Shown: positions 1 through 8,778 of the stretch, one piece after another | Layout: each line of letters begins with the position of its first letter | Numbering within the stretch: the stretch's first letter is position 1 | Origin: Phaeodactylum tricornutum CCAP 1055/1 | Taxonomy: Eukaryota > Bacillariophyta > Bacillariophyceae > Surirellales > Neidiaceae | Direction: 5' to 3' | Length of the DNA: 64,000 bases | Assembly: GCF_000150955.2 (NCBI RefSeq) | Contig: NC_011680.1 | Location: 785,926 to 849,925, forward strand | Program-made: the position numbers and the translations under genes | The notes under the pieces: generated by a model | Databases searched by the model: none | Seen by the model: the letters and a program-made list of their open reading frames with translations, nothing else | Told to the model about the DNA's origin: nothing

Positions 1-582
1 TCTGTTCGTTGTCCGTAAATCCATGGATTGGCTCACAGTCAGACCACATACCTCGTGAGTGGCCAGTACGGTTTCTACGCAATCCCCAAAGGTCGGTTCG
101 GTGTCAATCCCACACAATTTCCGAGAATAGGACGTCACGACGATTCTTCCGTGCCACGTCAGTCAGTTTCCACCAACCGTCGGTAGGTGCTGCGCTTACC
201 GCGGTACCTGCCGACCGACCACCAACCGTGAGTGACTGACTTTTGACTCGTGAGTCCGACTCACCGGTATCGATGCGATCGGTATTTGGCAAGCTACCGC
301 CAACCCAGACAAGTCCCGTCCAGTTTACCCCTGCCCTGCCCTGCCCTACCCTCGCAACCAACCCACCGGAGGCGTCACGCTAACTAACATGATTCCCTAC
401 ATCAGGTGTTACAAATAGTTAGTTCTCTTTTCTAACAGCAAGTCAACTGTCCATGGTCCAACCGAGGTCGACCGAATTCCAGCAATCGTTTTTCCATTGT
501 GTTGGTGTAATGTATGCAACTGTACTTACAGTTCACATTTGGTAACAGTAACTAAAGTACATCCCACTCGGTTTACTCCACC
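1..582. other. Upstream region of the M1 aminopeptidase gene
   Basis: No convincing gene is seen; open frames here are short and unlike known proteins. A short CCCTG-type run lies near 325-350. The last bases before 583 are presumably the 5' UTR and core promoter of the aminopeptidase gene, but no clear promoter element can be named. Confidence 0.5.
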
Positions 583-2589
583 ATGTTGCGAGACGCCTCC
601 AGTCTCGCGAATCCGCAGGAAACCCGCGTCACGCATTTGGATTGGAAGGTGACGGTGGATTTCACCGCCAGCGCCTTGATTGGGAGAGCGACCTACACAC
701 TTGATCGGGTCGACCCGGACGCCACCACGCTTTGTCTCGATACTTCCAGGCTCGAGATCCTCACTGTTGTAGATCAGAATGACGACAGTCTCTCCTTTGC
801 CTTGGAAAGTCCCGGTGGGGATTCCGTCGCACACTCGCATTTGGGCCAACGGCTCGTCATTCGGATCGCCCCTGCCACCACCAGCGTCGCCATTGACTAC
901 CGCACCACACCGGCATCCTCCGCTTGTCAGTGGCTGCCTCCCGCACAAACATCCGGTGGCGTCTTTCCCTACCTATACACCCAAGCGCAAGCCATACACG
1001 CACGATCATTGATTCCCTGCCAAGACATGCCCGGCGTCAAATTCACCTACGGGGCCACCGTCACTGTTCCGGCCTGGGCGACCCCCGTCATGTCCGCTAT
1101 TCTCAAAACAACCTCCCGCGCTCATCCAGACGACAGCCAACACGGCAGTAGCAAAATTTATACTTTTGAACAAACAGTCCCCATCAGTGCCTACTTGCTG
1201 GCCCTCGCGGTGGGGCAGTTGGAAAAACGAGACCTTTCCCCCCGCTGCGCCGTTTGGTCGGAGCCCTCCGTCGTCGAAGCCGCCGCTTACGAATTCGCCC
1301 AAACCGAAGAGTTCCTCACCATGGCGGAAGACCTGGCGGGAACTCCCTACGTGTGGGGCCGCTACGACCTGCTCTGTCTCTGTGCGAGCTCGCCCTACGG
1401 TGGCATGGAGAATCCGTGCATTACCTTTGTGACCCCCACCTTATTAGCGGGCGATCGCAGTTTGGCCGACGTGGTCGCGCACGAAATTGCCCACTCCTGG
1501 ACGGGAAACCTCGTCACCAACGCGACGTGGGACCATTTCTGGTTGAACGAAGGCTGGACCACGTGGTTCCAACGGAAAATCATGTCGCGCATTCACCACG
1601 ACGACCACGAACAATTGCTGGATTTGGACGCCATTGGGGGGTACCAGGCCCTGCAGGATGCCTGTAGTCGCGAAATGCCCCTGGCCTACCAAAAACTCGT
1701 ACTGGATATTGGTGACGGTGACCCGGACGAAGCCTACTCGTCCATTGCCTACGAAAAGGGATTCCATCTCTTGCGTGCCCTCGAACGCCGCGTCGGAACA
1801 TCGGCCTTTGAAGCCTTCTTTCAATCCTACGTGCAAAAGTACGCCTACCAGACCTTGACTTCCGACGACTTTCGTGATTTCTTCACCACGTCTTTTGAAG
1901 ACAACGAGGCGATTCGAGATTTCGATTGGGAGACGTGGTTTTACGAACCGGGCATGCCGCCGGAAGATCCACCATTCGACCGCACCTTGGCCGAGCACTC
2001 GGCGCAGCTGGCCCAAGTATGGTTAGCGGTCGACCGACACGGTCGCATGCTGCCCACCACGTCGATTGCCGATTGGACTTCACTACAAACAACTTGCTTT
2101 CTGGACGCGTTGCTCCTCCAAACTAATCACAATTCGGTACCACCAAAAGACCCGCTGAAAGTCTCTACGATTCGAGCCCTACAAAAGGCGTACCGACTAG
2201 CCGACTCGCGCAACTCGGAAATTCTTTTTCGTTTTTGCATGTTGGCCGTCGCTGCCGAAGACGAAACGATTCTTCCGACCGTCGTCCGCTTCATTACCAC
2301 ACAGGGACGCATGAAGTTTACTCGTCCTCTGTACCGGACCTTGTTTGCGTCGGTCATGGGCCGGGATTTGGCCGTCCAAGTTTTCTTGGGGCACAAGGAA
2401 TTTTATCATCCAATTTGCGCCAAAATGGTGGCTTCGGATTTGTTGTTGTCGTCGTCGTCGTCCAATTCGGGCGTGTGGGCGACAATGCGGAACACTATCA
2501 GCTTGGGGAAATCGTGGATGTGGGCCGTGGGTGGTGCTGCGGTTACGGTCGGAATGGGGATTACAATCGCCCGCCACCGTAGACGATAA
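583..2589 (+). CDS. M1-family aminopeptidase, leukotriene A4 hydrolase-like, with hydrophobic C-terminal tail
   Basis: Single-exon gene for 668 aa; ATG at 583 in a CCACC-ATG context. It is a zinc metallopeptidase that removes N-terminal residues from peptides. Seen directly: substrate-binding GGMEN at about residue 273, zinc site HEIAH at 300-304 with the third ligand Glu323 in WLNEG (18 residues between), and the LTA4H-like YSSIAYEKG segment that holds the catalytic Tyr. The N-terminal domain has the LTA4H-type QW-x-P-x-QTSG and PCQD blocks, and the C-terminal part is consistent with the helical domain of that subfamily (usually about 610 aa). Odd feature: after a Ser-rich linker the protein ends in a Gly/Ala/Val-rich hydrophobic stretch of roughly 17 residues followed by RHRRR, which resembles a tail anchor. 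Family certain; epoxide hydrolase activity unknown. Confidence 0.93.
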   Translation: MLRDASSLANPQETRVTHLDWKVTVDFTASALIGRATYTLDRVDPDATTLCLDTSRLEILTVVDQNDDSLSFALESPGGDSVAHSHLGQRLVIRIAPATTSVAIDYRTTPASSACQWLPPAQTSGGVFPYLYTQAQAIHARSLIPCQDMPGVKFTYGATVTVPAWATPVMSAILKTTSRAHPDDSQHGSSKIYTFEQTVPISAYLLALAVGQLEKRDLSPRCAVWSEPSVVEAAAYEFAQTEEFLTMAEDLAGTPYVWGRYDLLCLCASSPYGGMENPCITFVTPTLLAGDRSLADVVAHEIAHSWTGNLVTNATWDHFWLNEGWTTWFQRKIMSRIHHDDHEQLLDLDAIGGYQALQDACSREMPLAYQKLVLDIGDGDPDEAYSSIAYEKGFHLLRALERRVGTSAFEAFFQSYVQKYAYQTLTSDDFRDFFTTSFEDNEAIRDFDWETWFYEPGMPPEDPPFDRTLAEHSAQLAQVWLAVDRHGRMLPTTSIADWTSLQTTCFLDALLLQTNHNSVPPKDPLKVSTIRALQKAYRLADSRNSEILFRFCMLAVAAEDETILPTVVRFITTQGRMKFTRPLYRTLFASVMGRDLAVQVFLGHKEFYHPICAKMVASDLLLSSSSSNSGVWATMRNTISLGKSWMWAVGGAAVTVGMGITIARHRRR

Positions 2590-3272
2590 GTGTCACTCGT
2601 ACAACCATGGAAACGATTGTATTGAAAAACATGGCGAAGCGTATTCCTTGGCCCGTAATGCGCCACACACGATGGTCACCTTTCTCTCGAATGGCAAACA
2701 AGAAACGAACGGACCAGGACACTGTAGTTGAGATAGTTTTCTCCATCAAAACATGGGGCACACGCTGATCGGAAAAGCGTTCTATTACGGTGCAGTGCCA
2801 ATGATGAACCAATCTACCGCCAGCCCGCTTGGTGATCTTGCGTAGTACGTGAATTGTAAGTTAACAAATTCAAAAACAATCATCTTTACATAGTCAAAAC
2901 CCTCTCTGGGGGGAGCCATGCCTCGGTCGTCTATATCCATCAACTAATTGTTGTGCTGTACATCTCTGCCACATCTAGACGCCCCGCGAATCCACTTCAT
3001 TCAGAATCCACGATTAGTTAGCTTGTTGGTGAAACGATGTACCACTCCATAGTTCATCATCTTGTGCTTGAATTTGATTGTGCAAGAGCGTCACGCATAA
3101 CCTTCCGATGATTACGGCACTTCAATACAAGGAATCTGGAATGCGAGAAAATAAATGGGATTTGCAGTATATTACTCGGGCATCAGTATCAGGCACCAAC
3201 CAACCTGAAAAAGTATCTCACAATTTCCAGTAGCTTTTGGGTCGATCTTCAAAACATCGCCAGAGAAGCACC
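2590..3272. other. Intergenic region
   Basis: Lies between the aminopeptidase stop and the ATG of the WD40 gene. Only short unconvincing frames are present. It should hold the 3' end of the first gene and the promoter of the second; no specific element is recognised. Confidence 0.5.
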
Positions 3273-4751
3273 ATGGGCGAAAGAACAATTGCCCCACCTC
3301 TTCCCAAAGTCGTTGTCGTTGTAGGTACCTACGAAGGCGTCTTGGCAGGCTGGGAGTTATCGAAACACAATAGCTTTCAAATATCGTTCGCGACGCCGGT
3401 ACACGGAGGCAGCGTTCGCAGTCTGTGTATTGCCAGCCGCGGCAGTGCCTCTACTTCTGGGAATAGCGACAAAAATCAGAGCCTACCAGGGTCTTTGCTC
3501 TCCTGCGGATACGATGAATACTTGAAAACTCACGATTTTGCCAAAAAATTGACATCATCGGGAGAAGTCCGGACCCCCTCCGAGTTCGGTACGCCCTTGT
3601 GCTCGTCCTTTGCTCCGCCAGCGTCGTCATCCGGCCTGCCGAGTACGCACTGTTTGTTGGGCTTTGCGGGTGGGAAGCTTGTTATCTACAAAAAGCGCGA
3701 TTGGAGCGTCCAGCATGTACTGGCGGGACACGAAGGCGGCGTATCAGCGATGGCTGTACATCCTTCGGGGAAAATGGTTTTGACTGGAGGTGAATCGGAC
3801 GGCAAGCTCAAGCTTTGGGATTTGACCAAGGGTCGACTAGCGTACGTGAGCAAAATCCAACCCGCGCGCACGAACATTCAAGGTCGAACCCACTACGATG
3901 CGGTTGTCAGTCTCGTTTGGAGCCCCGTAAATGGTGACGCTTACGCCTTCGCCTATGGATCGCATTTGACAGTTCGAGATGTTGCGACAGGAAAGGATCT
4001 GCTGGATACTGAACTTCCCTCTCGGGTCAACCAGATTTGTCTATTAGACGTATCAGAAGGCTTGTTTGTCGCAGCGGCATGTAACGATGGATCGCTGCCG
4101 GTTTTGGCTGTCCAGAGTGTAGATAATACAGAAGGGGAGCGCCGAGGCATGATGGCGATCGAACCAGTCGAAGGGCCAGTGGCGCGAGAAGAGCGATTTA
4201 AATGTATACATGCGGTCGGGGGTTATCACGTTGTAACTGCAAACAGTGCCGGTGTTGTAAGTCTCATGGACTTGCAAGGGGCCATCAACATGATTATGAG
4301 CGACGACAAGAACGACGACGGAGTTGATGCAGGTAATCCAGTGGATCCGAGCAGTGACACGGACGACGAGAGTGTCGATCACGAAAGTGACAAAGGTACA
4401 AGTGAAGATGAAGAAACTGGCGAGGAAGAGCTGGCGGTCGACATGATCGACAGTATTCAGTTAGGAACCGGAGCGCGGATTACTTGTTTGGCGGTCTATT
4501 CTTGTGAACGAGACGACGATTTATCGGATCCTCCATCCGATGCGTCTGTGGATAATGAGGAAGTAGAAACAATACCAAGAGAGAATGCGCCGGAAGAAGA
4601 CCGCGAAAACTTTCAAAGAGTGAAGCGGAAATGGGAAAAGGAAGTCGTCATGGATCCGGAAGCCGTAGAAAGGGCAAGGGCCCTGGTCACAGAGGCGAAA
4701 AAGATTCAAAAACGAAAGGAGAAGAAATCAAAGAAGCACAAGACTAGATAG
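3273..4751 (+). CDS. PAK1IP1: WD40-repeat protein of the PAK1IP1/MAK11 family (60S ribosome biogenesis)
   Basis: 492 aa from the first in-frame ATG at 3273 (ACC-ATG context); the frame is open a little further upstream without an ATG. WD40 repeats include GHEGGVSAMAVHPSGK followed by LKLWDL, a pattern typical of PAK1IP1/Mak11, which in yeast and animals acts in the nucleolus in 60S subunit assembly. A very acidic Asp/Glu/Ser segment (about residues 350-400) interrupts the C-terminal half, and the protein ends in a Lys/Arg-rich tail (KKIQKRKEKKSKKHKTR) that would serve as a nuclear/nucleolar signal. Converges on the Rieske-like gene with only 21 bases between stop codons. Family assignment is good; the exact repeat count was not determined. 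Confidence 0.85.
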   Translation: MGERTIAPPLPKVVVVVGTYEGVLAGWELSKHNSFQISFATPVHGGSVRSLCIASRGSASTSGNSDKNQSLPGSLLSCGYDEYLKTHDFAKKLTSSGEVRTPSEFGTPLCSSFAPPASSSGLPSTHCLLGFAGGKLVIYKKRDWSVQHVLAGHEGGVSAMAVHPSGKMVLTGGESDGKLKLWDLTKGRLAYVSKIQPARTNIQGRTHYDAVVSLVWSPVNGDAYAFAYGSHLTVRDVATGKDLLDTELPSRVNQICLLDVSEGLFVAAACNDGSLPVLAVQSVDNTEGERRGMMAIEPVEGPVAREERFKCIHAVGGYHVVTANSAGVVSLMDLQGAINMIMSDDKNDDGVDAGNPVDPSSDTDDESVDHESDKGTSEDEETGEEELAVDMIDSIQLGTGARITCLAVYSCERDDDLSDPPSDASVDNEEVETIPRENAPEEDRENFQRVKRKWEKEVVMDPEAVERARALVTEAKKIQKRKEKKSKKHKTR

Positions 4752-4772
4752 CATACAATATTTCAAGTGATT

Positions 4773-5327
4773 CTATCTTTCTCGGCAGTAAACTCGTCCG
4801 TCTGGATCTCTCGTTACGAGAAAAGCTTTGGCGTCCTTCGAGCCGTCACTCGAAGTAGCCGTTTTCGCGAGTTTTCCAACAAAAGCCTGGAGGCCGTTGC
4901 GTTTGATTGGCGGTCCCCGCTTTCCCGAGTTCATGCTGAACGTTGTCGAGCATGTTGGACAGGCAACACGGGGGAGATCCGTCCAGGCTGGGTCGTTAAA
5001 AATGAGATCTCCCTTCCACAAGTCGAAAGCACAGCGAGGGCAGTCCCCTTGTACGGCATAGAATTTTCCACCCACGTTTGCACAAACTAGACGCACGCCG
5101 TCGCCAAATTCCCAGCCTTTTATAGTTCCATCCGCTGGCAGCGTAACTCCGGTTATTTCTTGTCCTTTGCCTTGATTTAAAGCTCTGGGATCTTTGCTAG
5201 ACCCTTCTAGGTTTTGCGTCAGTGCACCTTTGCCTCGTCGTACCCCCATCAGTACAAAATTAAAGGCAAGCACATCTGAAGCCCAGGATTGCAGGATACT
5301 GAGAAGGAGTAGCAGTGAAAGATGCAT
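4773..5327 (-). CDS. Plastid-type Rieske-like protein with CxxC/CxxC in place of the normal ligands
   Basis: 184 aa, ATG at 5327. N-terminus is a signal peptide (LLLLLSILQSWA) ending at a VLA|FNF junction, which fits the ASAFAP-type plastid-entry motif of diatoms, so plastid import is inferred. The body has Rieske-like spacing (GVRLVCANVGGKFYAVQGDC ... ACPTCSTTF), but the two ligand boxes are C96-P-R-C99 and C123-P-T-C126 where a classical Rieske [2Fe-2S] protein has CxH and CxxH. From memory this resembles the PSB33/TEF5 group of chloroplast Rieske-like proteins. Four Cys could hold Zn or an Fe-S cluster; not decidable here. Divergent from COQ5 (456-bp gap) and convergent with the WD40 gene. 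Confidence 0.8.
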   Translation of the reverse strand: MHLSLLLLLSILQSWASDVLAFNFVLMGVRRGKGALTQNLEGSSKDPRALNQGKGQEITGVTLPADGTIKGWEFGDGVRLVCANVGGKFYAVQGDCPRCAFDLWKGDLIFNDPAWTDLPRVACPTCSTTFSMNSGKRGPPIKRNGLQAFVGKLAKTATSSDGSKDAKAFLVTRDPDGRVYCRER

Positions 5328-5783
5328 TGCTTTGATGACTAGAGTATAAATTCATCAGCTTGAATGCACACCGCGCTGTCGAAACAAGCTGTCGGTCCTG
5401 TCGTTCTCGTTGGTTACGTCAAGGTGCTATGTGTGGCCTTGCGTGGGACCCTTTGATTTTTCGAGGATAGAGCACGGTTGAGAACCCACGCTCCGGGTTG
5501 TATACAATACAAATTGCACTTGCTGTCGTGACCAATCTCTCGCGGAATTTAAGTGACAATGAGTGAATGTCGTAAGGGTTGGGGCAGCTTCTCGACACCG
5601 AACGTGGGACGAAATTCGACTGCTACTACCAAAGACAAAAGCTACAAATACCTCTAGTTCAAATTTTCCCAGATTCAGCTCACTCTCATCTTTAGATACC
5701 TTCCTGTCAAACATCGAGTTGATACTCGCTACCATATTTATCGCCGCTGTAAAACCAAACATTTCTGCTCCAAGAAAGCAAGA
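5328..5783. other. Divergent promoter region, Rieske-like gene / COQ5
   Basis: 456 bases between two divergent start codons, so both promoters must lie here. No recognisable TATA box or other defined element; nothing else is seen. Confidence 0.5.
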
Positions 5784-6755
5784 ATGATTCACCGGATCCT
5801 CTCCGTCCCGAGAAGCATCGTAAAGTCAAGTCGCCTGTCAGTTGCGAAACTTGGTACGCTACCGGTCTCATTCCCAAAAATTCGAACCTATTCGTCGACG
5901 GTACCGGCAAACGAATCGAAGCCTTATCTTTCGGGAAATTCGACTCATTTTGGTTTCGAACAAGTAGCCATCGACCAAAAGGAAAGTCTCGTACGTCAAG
6001 TATTTGATAATGTCGCGGATTCTTACGATGTCATGAATGATCTCATGAGCGGTGGACTGCATCGATACTGGAAAGACTATTTGCTGGAAGTATCATCAGT
6101 GGAATCCATGGCCTCGGCGGTTCGTCGCACCAACGGGGACCTTCGTATTCTCGATGTCGCAGGCGGGACGGGAGACGTCGCTTTTCGCTTTGTAAACGCG
6201 GCAGGATGCGTAGAACGGGCCAAATCGTCCGGAGAAGACCCGGTTTCCGTCACGGTCTGTGATATTAATCACGAAATGTTGCGTGTTGGAGATGTAAGAG
6301 CACGAAAGCGCTTCGGCAATTCTCTTTTGGATGACAGCCGAGGCTTACGATTCATGCAAGGGAACGCCCAGGCGCTTGAGTTTGAAGACAACTCTTTCGA
6401 TTTATATACGATTGCTTTTGGGCTACGTAACGTGACGGATGTGGACATGGCGCTACGAGAGGCAAATCGTGTTCTCAAGCCGGGTGGACGATTCATTTGC
6501 CTCGAATTTTCCCAGGTTCCCAACGAGCTGCTTCGAACGATCTATGATACTTACTCCTTTCACGTGATACCCGCCATGGGTCAGATTGTAGCACAAGATC
6601 GAGAATCGTATCAGTATTTGGTGGAGAGCATTCGGAGATTTTCAAATCAGGATGAGCTGGTGACTCGGATGAAGAACGCTGGTTTTCAGGTATCTCGGTA
6701 CACCAATTTGACTGGTGGCATAGTTGCATTGCACGAAGGCTGGAAGAGCGTATAG
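5784..6755 (+). CDS. COQ5: Ubiquinone biosynthesis C-methyltransferase COQ5 (UbiE family), mitochondrial
   Basis: 323 aa, ATG at 5784, no intron. Uses S-adenosylmethionine to C-methylate the 2-methoxy-6-polyprenyl-1,4-benzoquinol ring in ubiquinone synthesis on the mitochondrial inner membrane. The first ~45 residues are rich in Arg/Ser/Lys with almost no acidic residues (MIHRILSVPRSIVKSSR...), a mitochondrial presequence. UbiE/COQ5 hallmarks: VFDNVADSYDVMNDLMSGG and HRYWKD, SAM motif I ILDVAGGTGDVAFRF (about residues 122-136), AFGLRNVTD and the RVLKPGGRFICLEFS block, then the conserved C-terminal YQYLVESIRRFSNQDEL. Menaquinone-type activity is less likely given the presequence. Length is normal for the family. 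Confidence 0.95.
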   Translation: MIHRILSVPRSIVKSSRLSVAKLGTLPVSFPKIRTYSSTVPANESKPYLSGNSTHFGFEQVAIDQKESLVRQVFDNVADSYDVMNDLMSGGLHRYWKDYLLEVSSVESMASAVRRTNGDLRILDVAGGTGDVAFRFVNAAGCVERAKSSGEDPVSVTVCDINHEMLRVGDVRARKRFGNSLLDDSRGLRFMQGNAQALEFEDNSFDLYTIAFGLRNVTDVDMALREANRVLKPGGRFICLEFSQVPNELLRTIYDTYSFHVIPAMGQIVAQDRESYQYLVESIRRFSNQDELVTRMKNAGFQVSRYTNLTGGIVALHEGWKSV

Positions 6756-7195
6756 AAAATTTTAAGAAGAGCTTTTCGGTGCTAGTAGAAATCATGTCTA
6801 CAGTCTGCCCGTCACTTTTTCCGAGTATATCGTGCGCACTGACAGTTATATAAAATTCATTGATTTGAGGGTCACCTGACATCTTCCAGCATTGTTTCCG
6901 GGAGCGATGCCTGTTCGACATCTGTACGCGGTCCTATTTGCATCCCACTGTACTGATACAGCGATGACGAAACACAGGGCCACAATCATTTCGATAAAAA
7001 TTGATACTTGCTACATGAGTCTGATGCTGCAATACTACACGAATCAATTTTCCGAAACATCAAATCGATGCTATTGTTATTAATACCAACACAAATACTT
7101 TTGAGCATTTCGTTTGGTTTCCTGTGCCACTTCACTCGCACATCCAACCGACATGAAACAAATGAACGACTTTGGCTCTGGTGAAGGGTACGGCC
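6756..7195. other. Intergenic region between convergent genes
   Basis: Holds the 3' flanks of COQ5 and of the small acidic gene on the opposite strand. A 63-codon open frame here has no family features and is not called. Confidence 0.5.
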
Positions 7196-7617
7196 TTAGT
7201 TGCAATTGATACCGCAGCAGCCTATGTATGTATCCTCTTGAGCCTCCTGTTCGAGGTTGTCCGGTGTAGCACGCTCCTGCTCGTCGCTCTCTTCGGAAGC
7301 CTCTGCGGTTTCGGAAGCGGGTTCATTATCGGCTTCTTTGACAGGGACCGGAGCTTCCTCACGAGATTCTGCAGCAGCAAGCGTTTCATCCTGTGGAAAG
7401 TCTTCGTCGATAGAATCGTTCTGCTTCCGAAATCAAAACAAAGGTTGTCAGACCACAAGCGAATTGGAATGTCTTTGCAAGGAGCTCGGCTGCAAGTTTC
7501 TAGTTGTCAAATTCAAGAGCGCATTATACGCACCTTCTGAACAGCTTCTGCGGCGGCTGGGGCATCCTTTCCGGCCTTTCTGCGGCCCATTGTCTTGCGA
7601 AGCTTCTTAAAAACCAT
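7196..7617 (-). CDS. Small two-exon acidic protein, function unknown
   Basis: Modelled as two exons on the minus strand: 7617-7534 and 7420-7196, joined over a 113-base intron with an AAG|GTGCGT donor and a CGGAAGCAG acceptor; the join is in phase 0 and both sides stay open, giving 102 aa. Residues 1-28 are basic (MVFKKLRKTMGRRKAGKD) and the rest is strongly acidic and low in hydrophobics (many Glu/Asp/Ala), ending in a Cys-containing tail (GCCGINCN). No family is recognised. The splice-site quality and the coherent acidic second exon argue for a real gene; start at 7617 is the first ATG in this frame. It might be longer at either end. Confidence 0.55.
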
Positions 7618-8778
7618 TGTTTGTATTTTCTGGAGTACACGGGGGTCGAATGTCAAGGACTGAAAATTGTGGAACGAACGATCCGTCCGGTGAGAGAGGG
7701 GAAGGCGAACCAAGATGAATCTAAACGTAAAGGACCGTTATTTCAAAATTAGATAGATCGCCAGAGTTTTCTCCATTTTAAGATCTTGCCTAAAGACAGA
7801 ATATTACATAAGATCAACGGTCAATGGCGGTTATCGCCAGAACTTTTGTTTAAATGTGTTGTCTCTTTAGAAATTATATTGAGGGCTTGCGGGAAAATCG
7901 CTCATGCTGTTGACAGTGATTTTCATATCAAAACGAATCCAGTCGCTAACTGCGGGTGAGTATCTGGTCGATTTGTACCAGAGGATATGACTGCCACTAT
8001 CTTAGATGATCACATTGTTGGGAGTCAACGGTAATGACCTCCAAACTATTTCGCTAACGCTATGCGACTCTGTCGTGAAGAATCGAAGTCCTTGTTAAGT
8101 CTCGCTGGTCAATAGCTACCATGTCTATGGTTTGCCCATGGCTTGTCCAACCAAAAGAAAAGTACTTTATCTCGGTCGACATCATATCTTGGGATTGGTC
8201 CATATTGCAAGGTAGCAAGAATTTTTCGCGTACGTTATCGAGTTATAGTGCAATATAAGTTCATGCAGTGTTTCTGTCGGGACAAATATTTCGCATTTTT
8301 GCGACAAAGGAACTACTATGAGACGTTCAAGGTTTTAAACGGCGACGTCAACGGCAACGAAATAACTTGTTGGACTACCTGCCACTGTTGCGACGCTACC
8401 TACTGCAGCCAACCACATCTCCCTCGACTTCGAAGAAGTTTTATCAGTTCCGACCTAGAAAAGAGAAAAAGTAACTGCAGAAAGCCACATATATCCAACC
8501 TAATGTAGGACGGGAATCCGGCGAAAGGACCCTCCCCTTAAACTATATCTCACTGTCAAGATGATTCAAACCCGACATTGACAGACGAGATCATGAGCAT
8601 GCTCGAAATTCACTTGTCAACGACGTGCTGACAGGAGGCATTGATTTGATGATCCATTGCAATCTTTCTATTCGATCAGTTGCTCTGGTCCATACTTGGC
8701 TCCGAAGAAATCGGAATCAAAAAATTAGAAATGGATATTATGCTTCAAAGGTGCTAGTTCTTGTTATCGTGTACTATC
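7618..8778. other. Intergenic region upstream of ATM
   Basis: About 1.2 kb, AT-richer than the flanks, with no supportable gene. A 121-codon open frame at 8143-8508 lacks an ATG at its 5' end and has no recognisable domain. Expected to hold divergent promoters for the small acidic gene and ATM, but no element can be named. Confidence 0.5.

Noticed and set aside
9-582. Short frames on both strands at the window start
   Set aside because: Too short, no start/stop context or homology.
8143-8508. 121-codon open frame between the acidic gene and ATM
   Set aside because: No ATG at the 5' end, no recognisable motif and codon use like random sequence.
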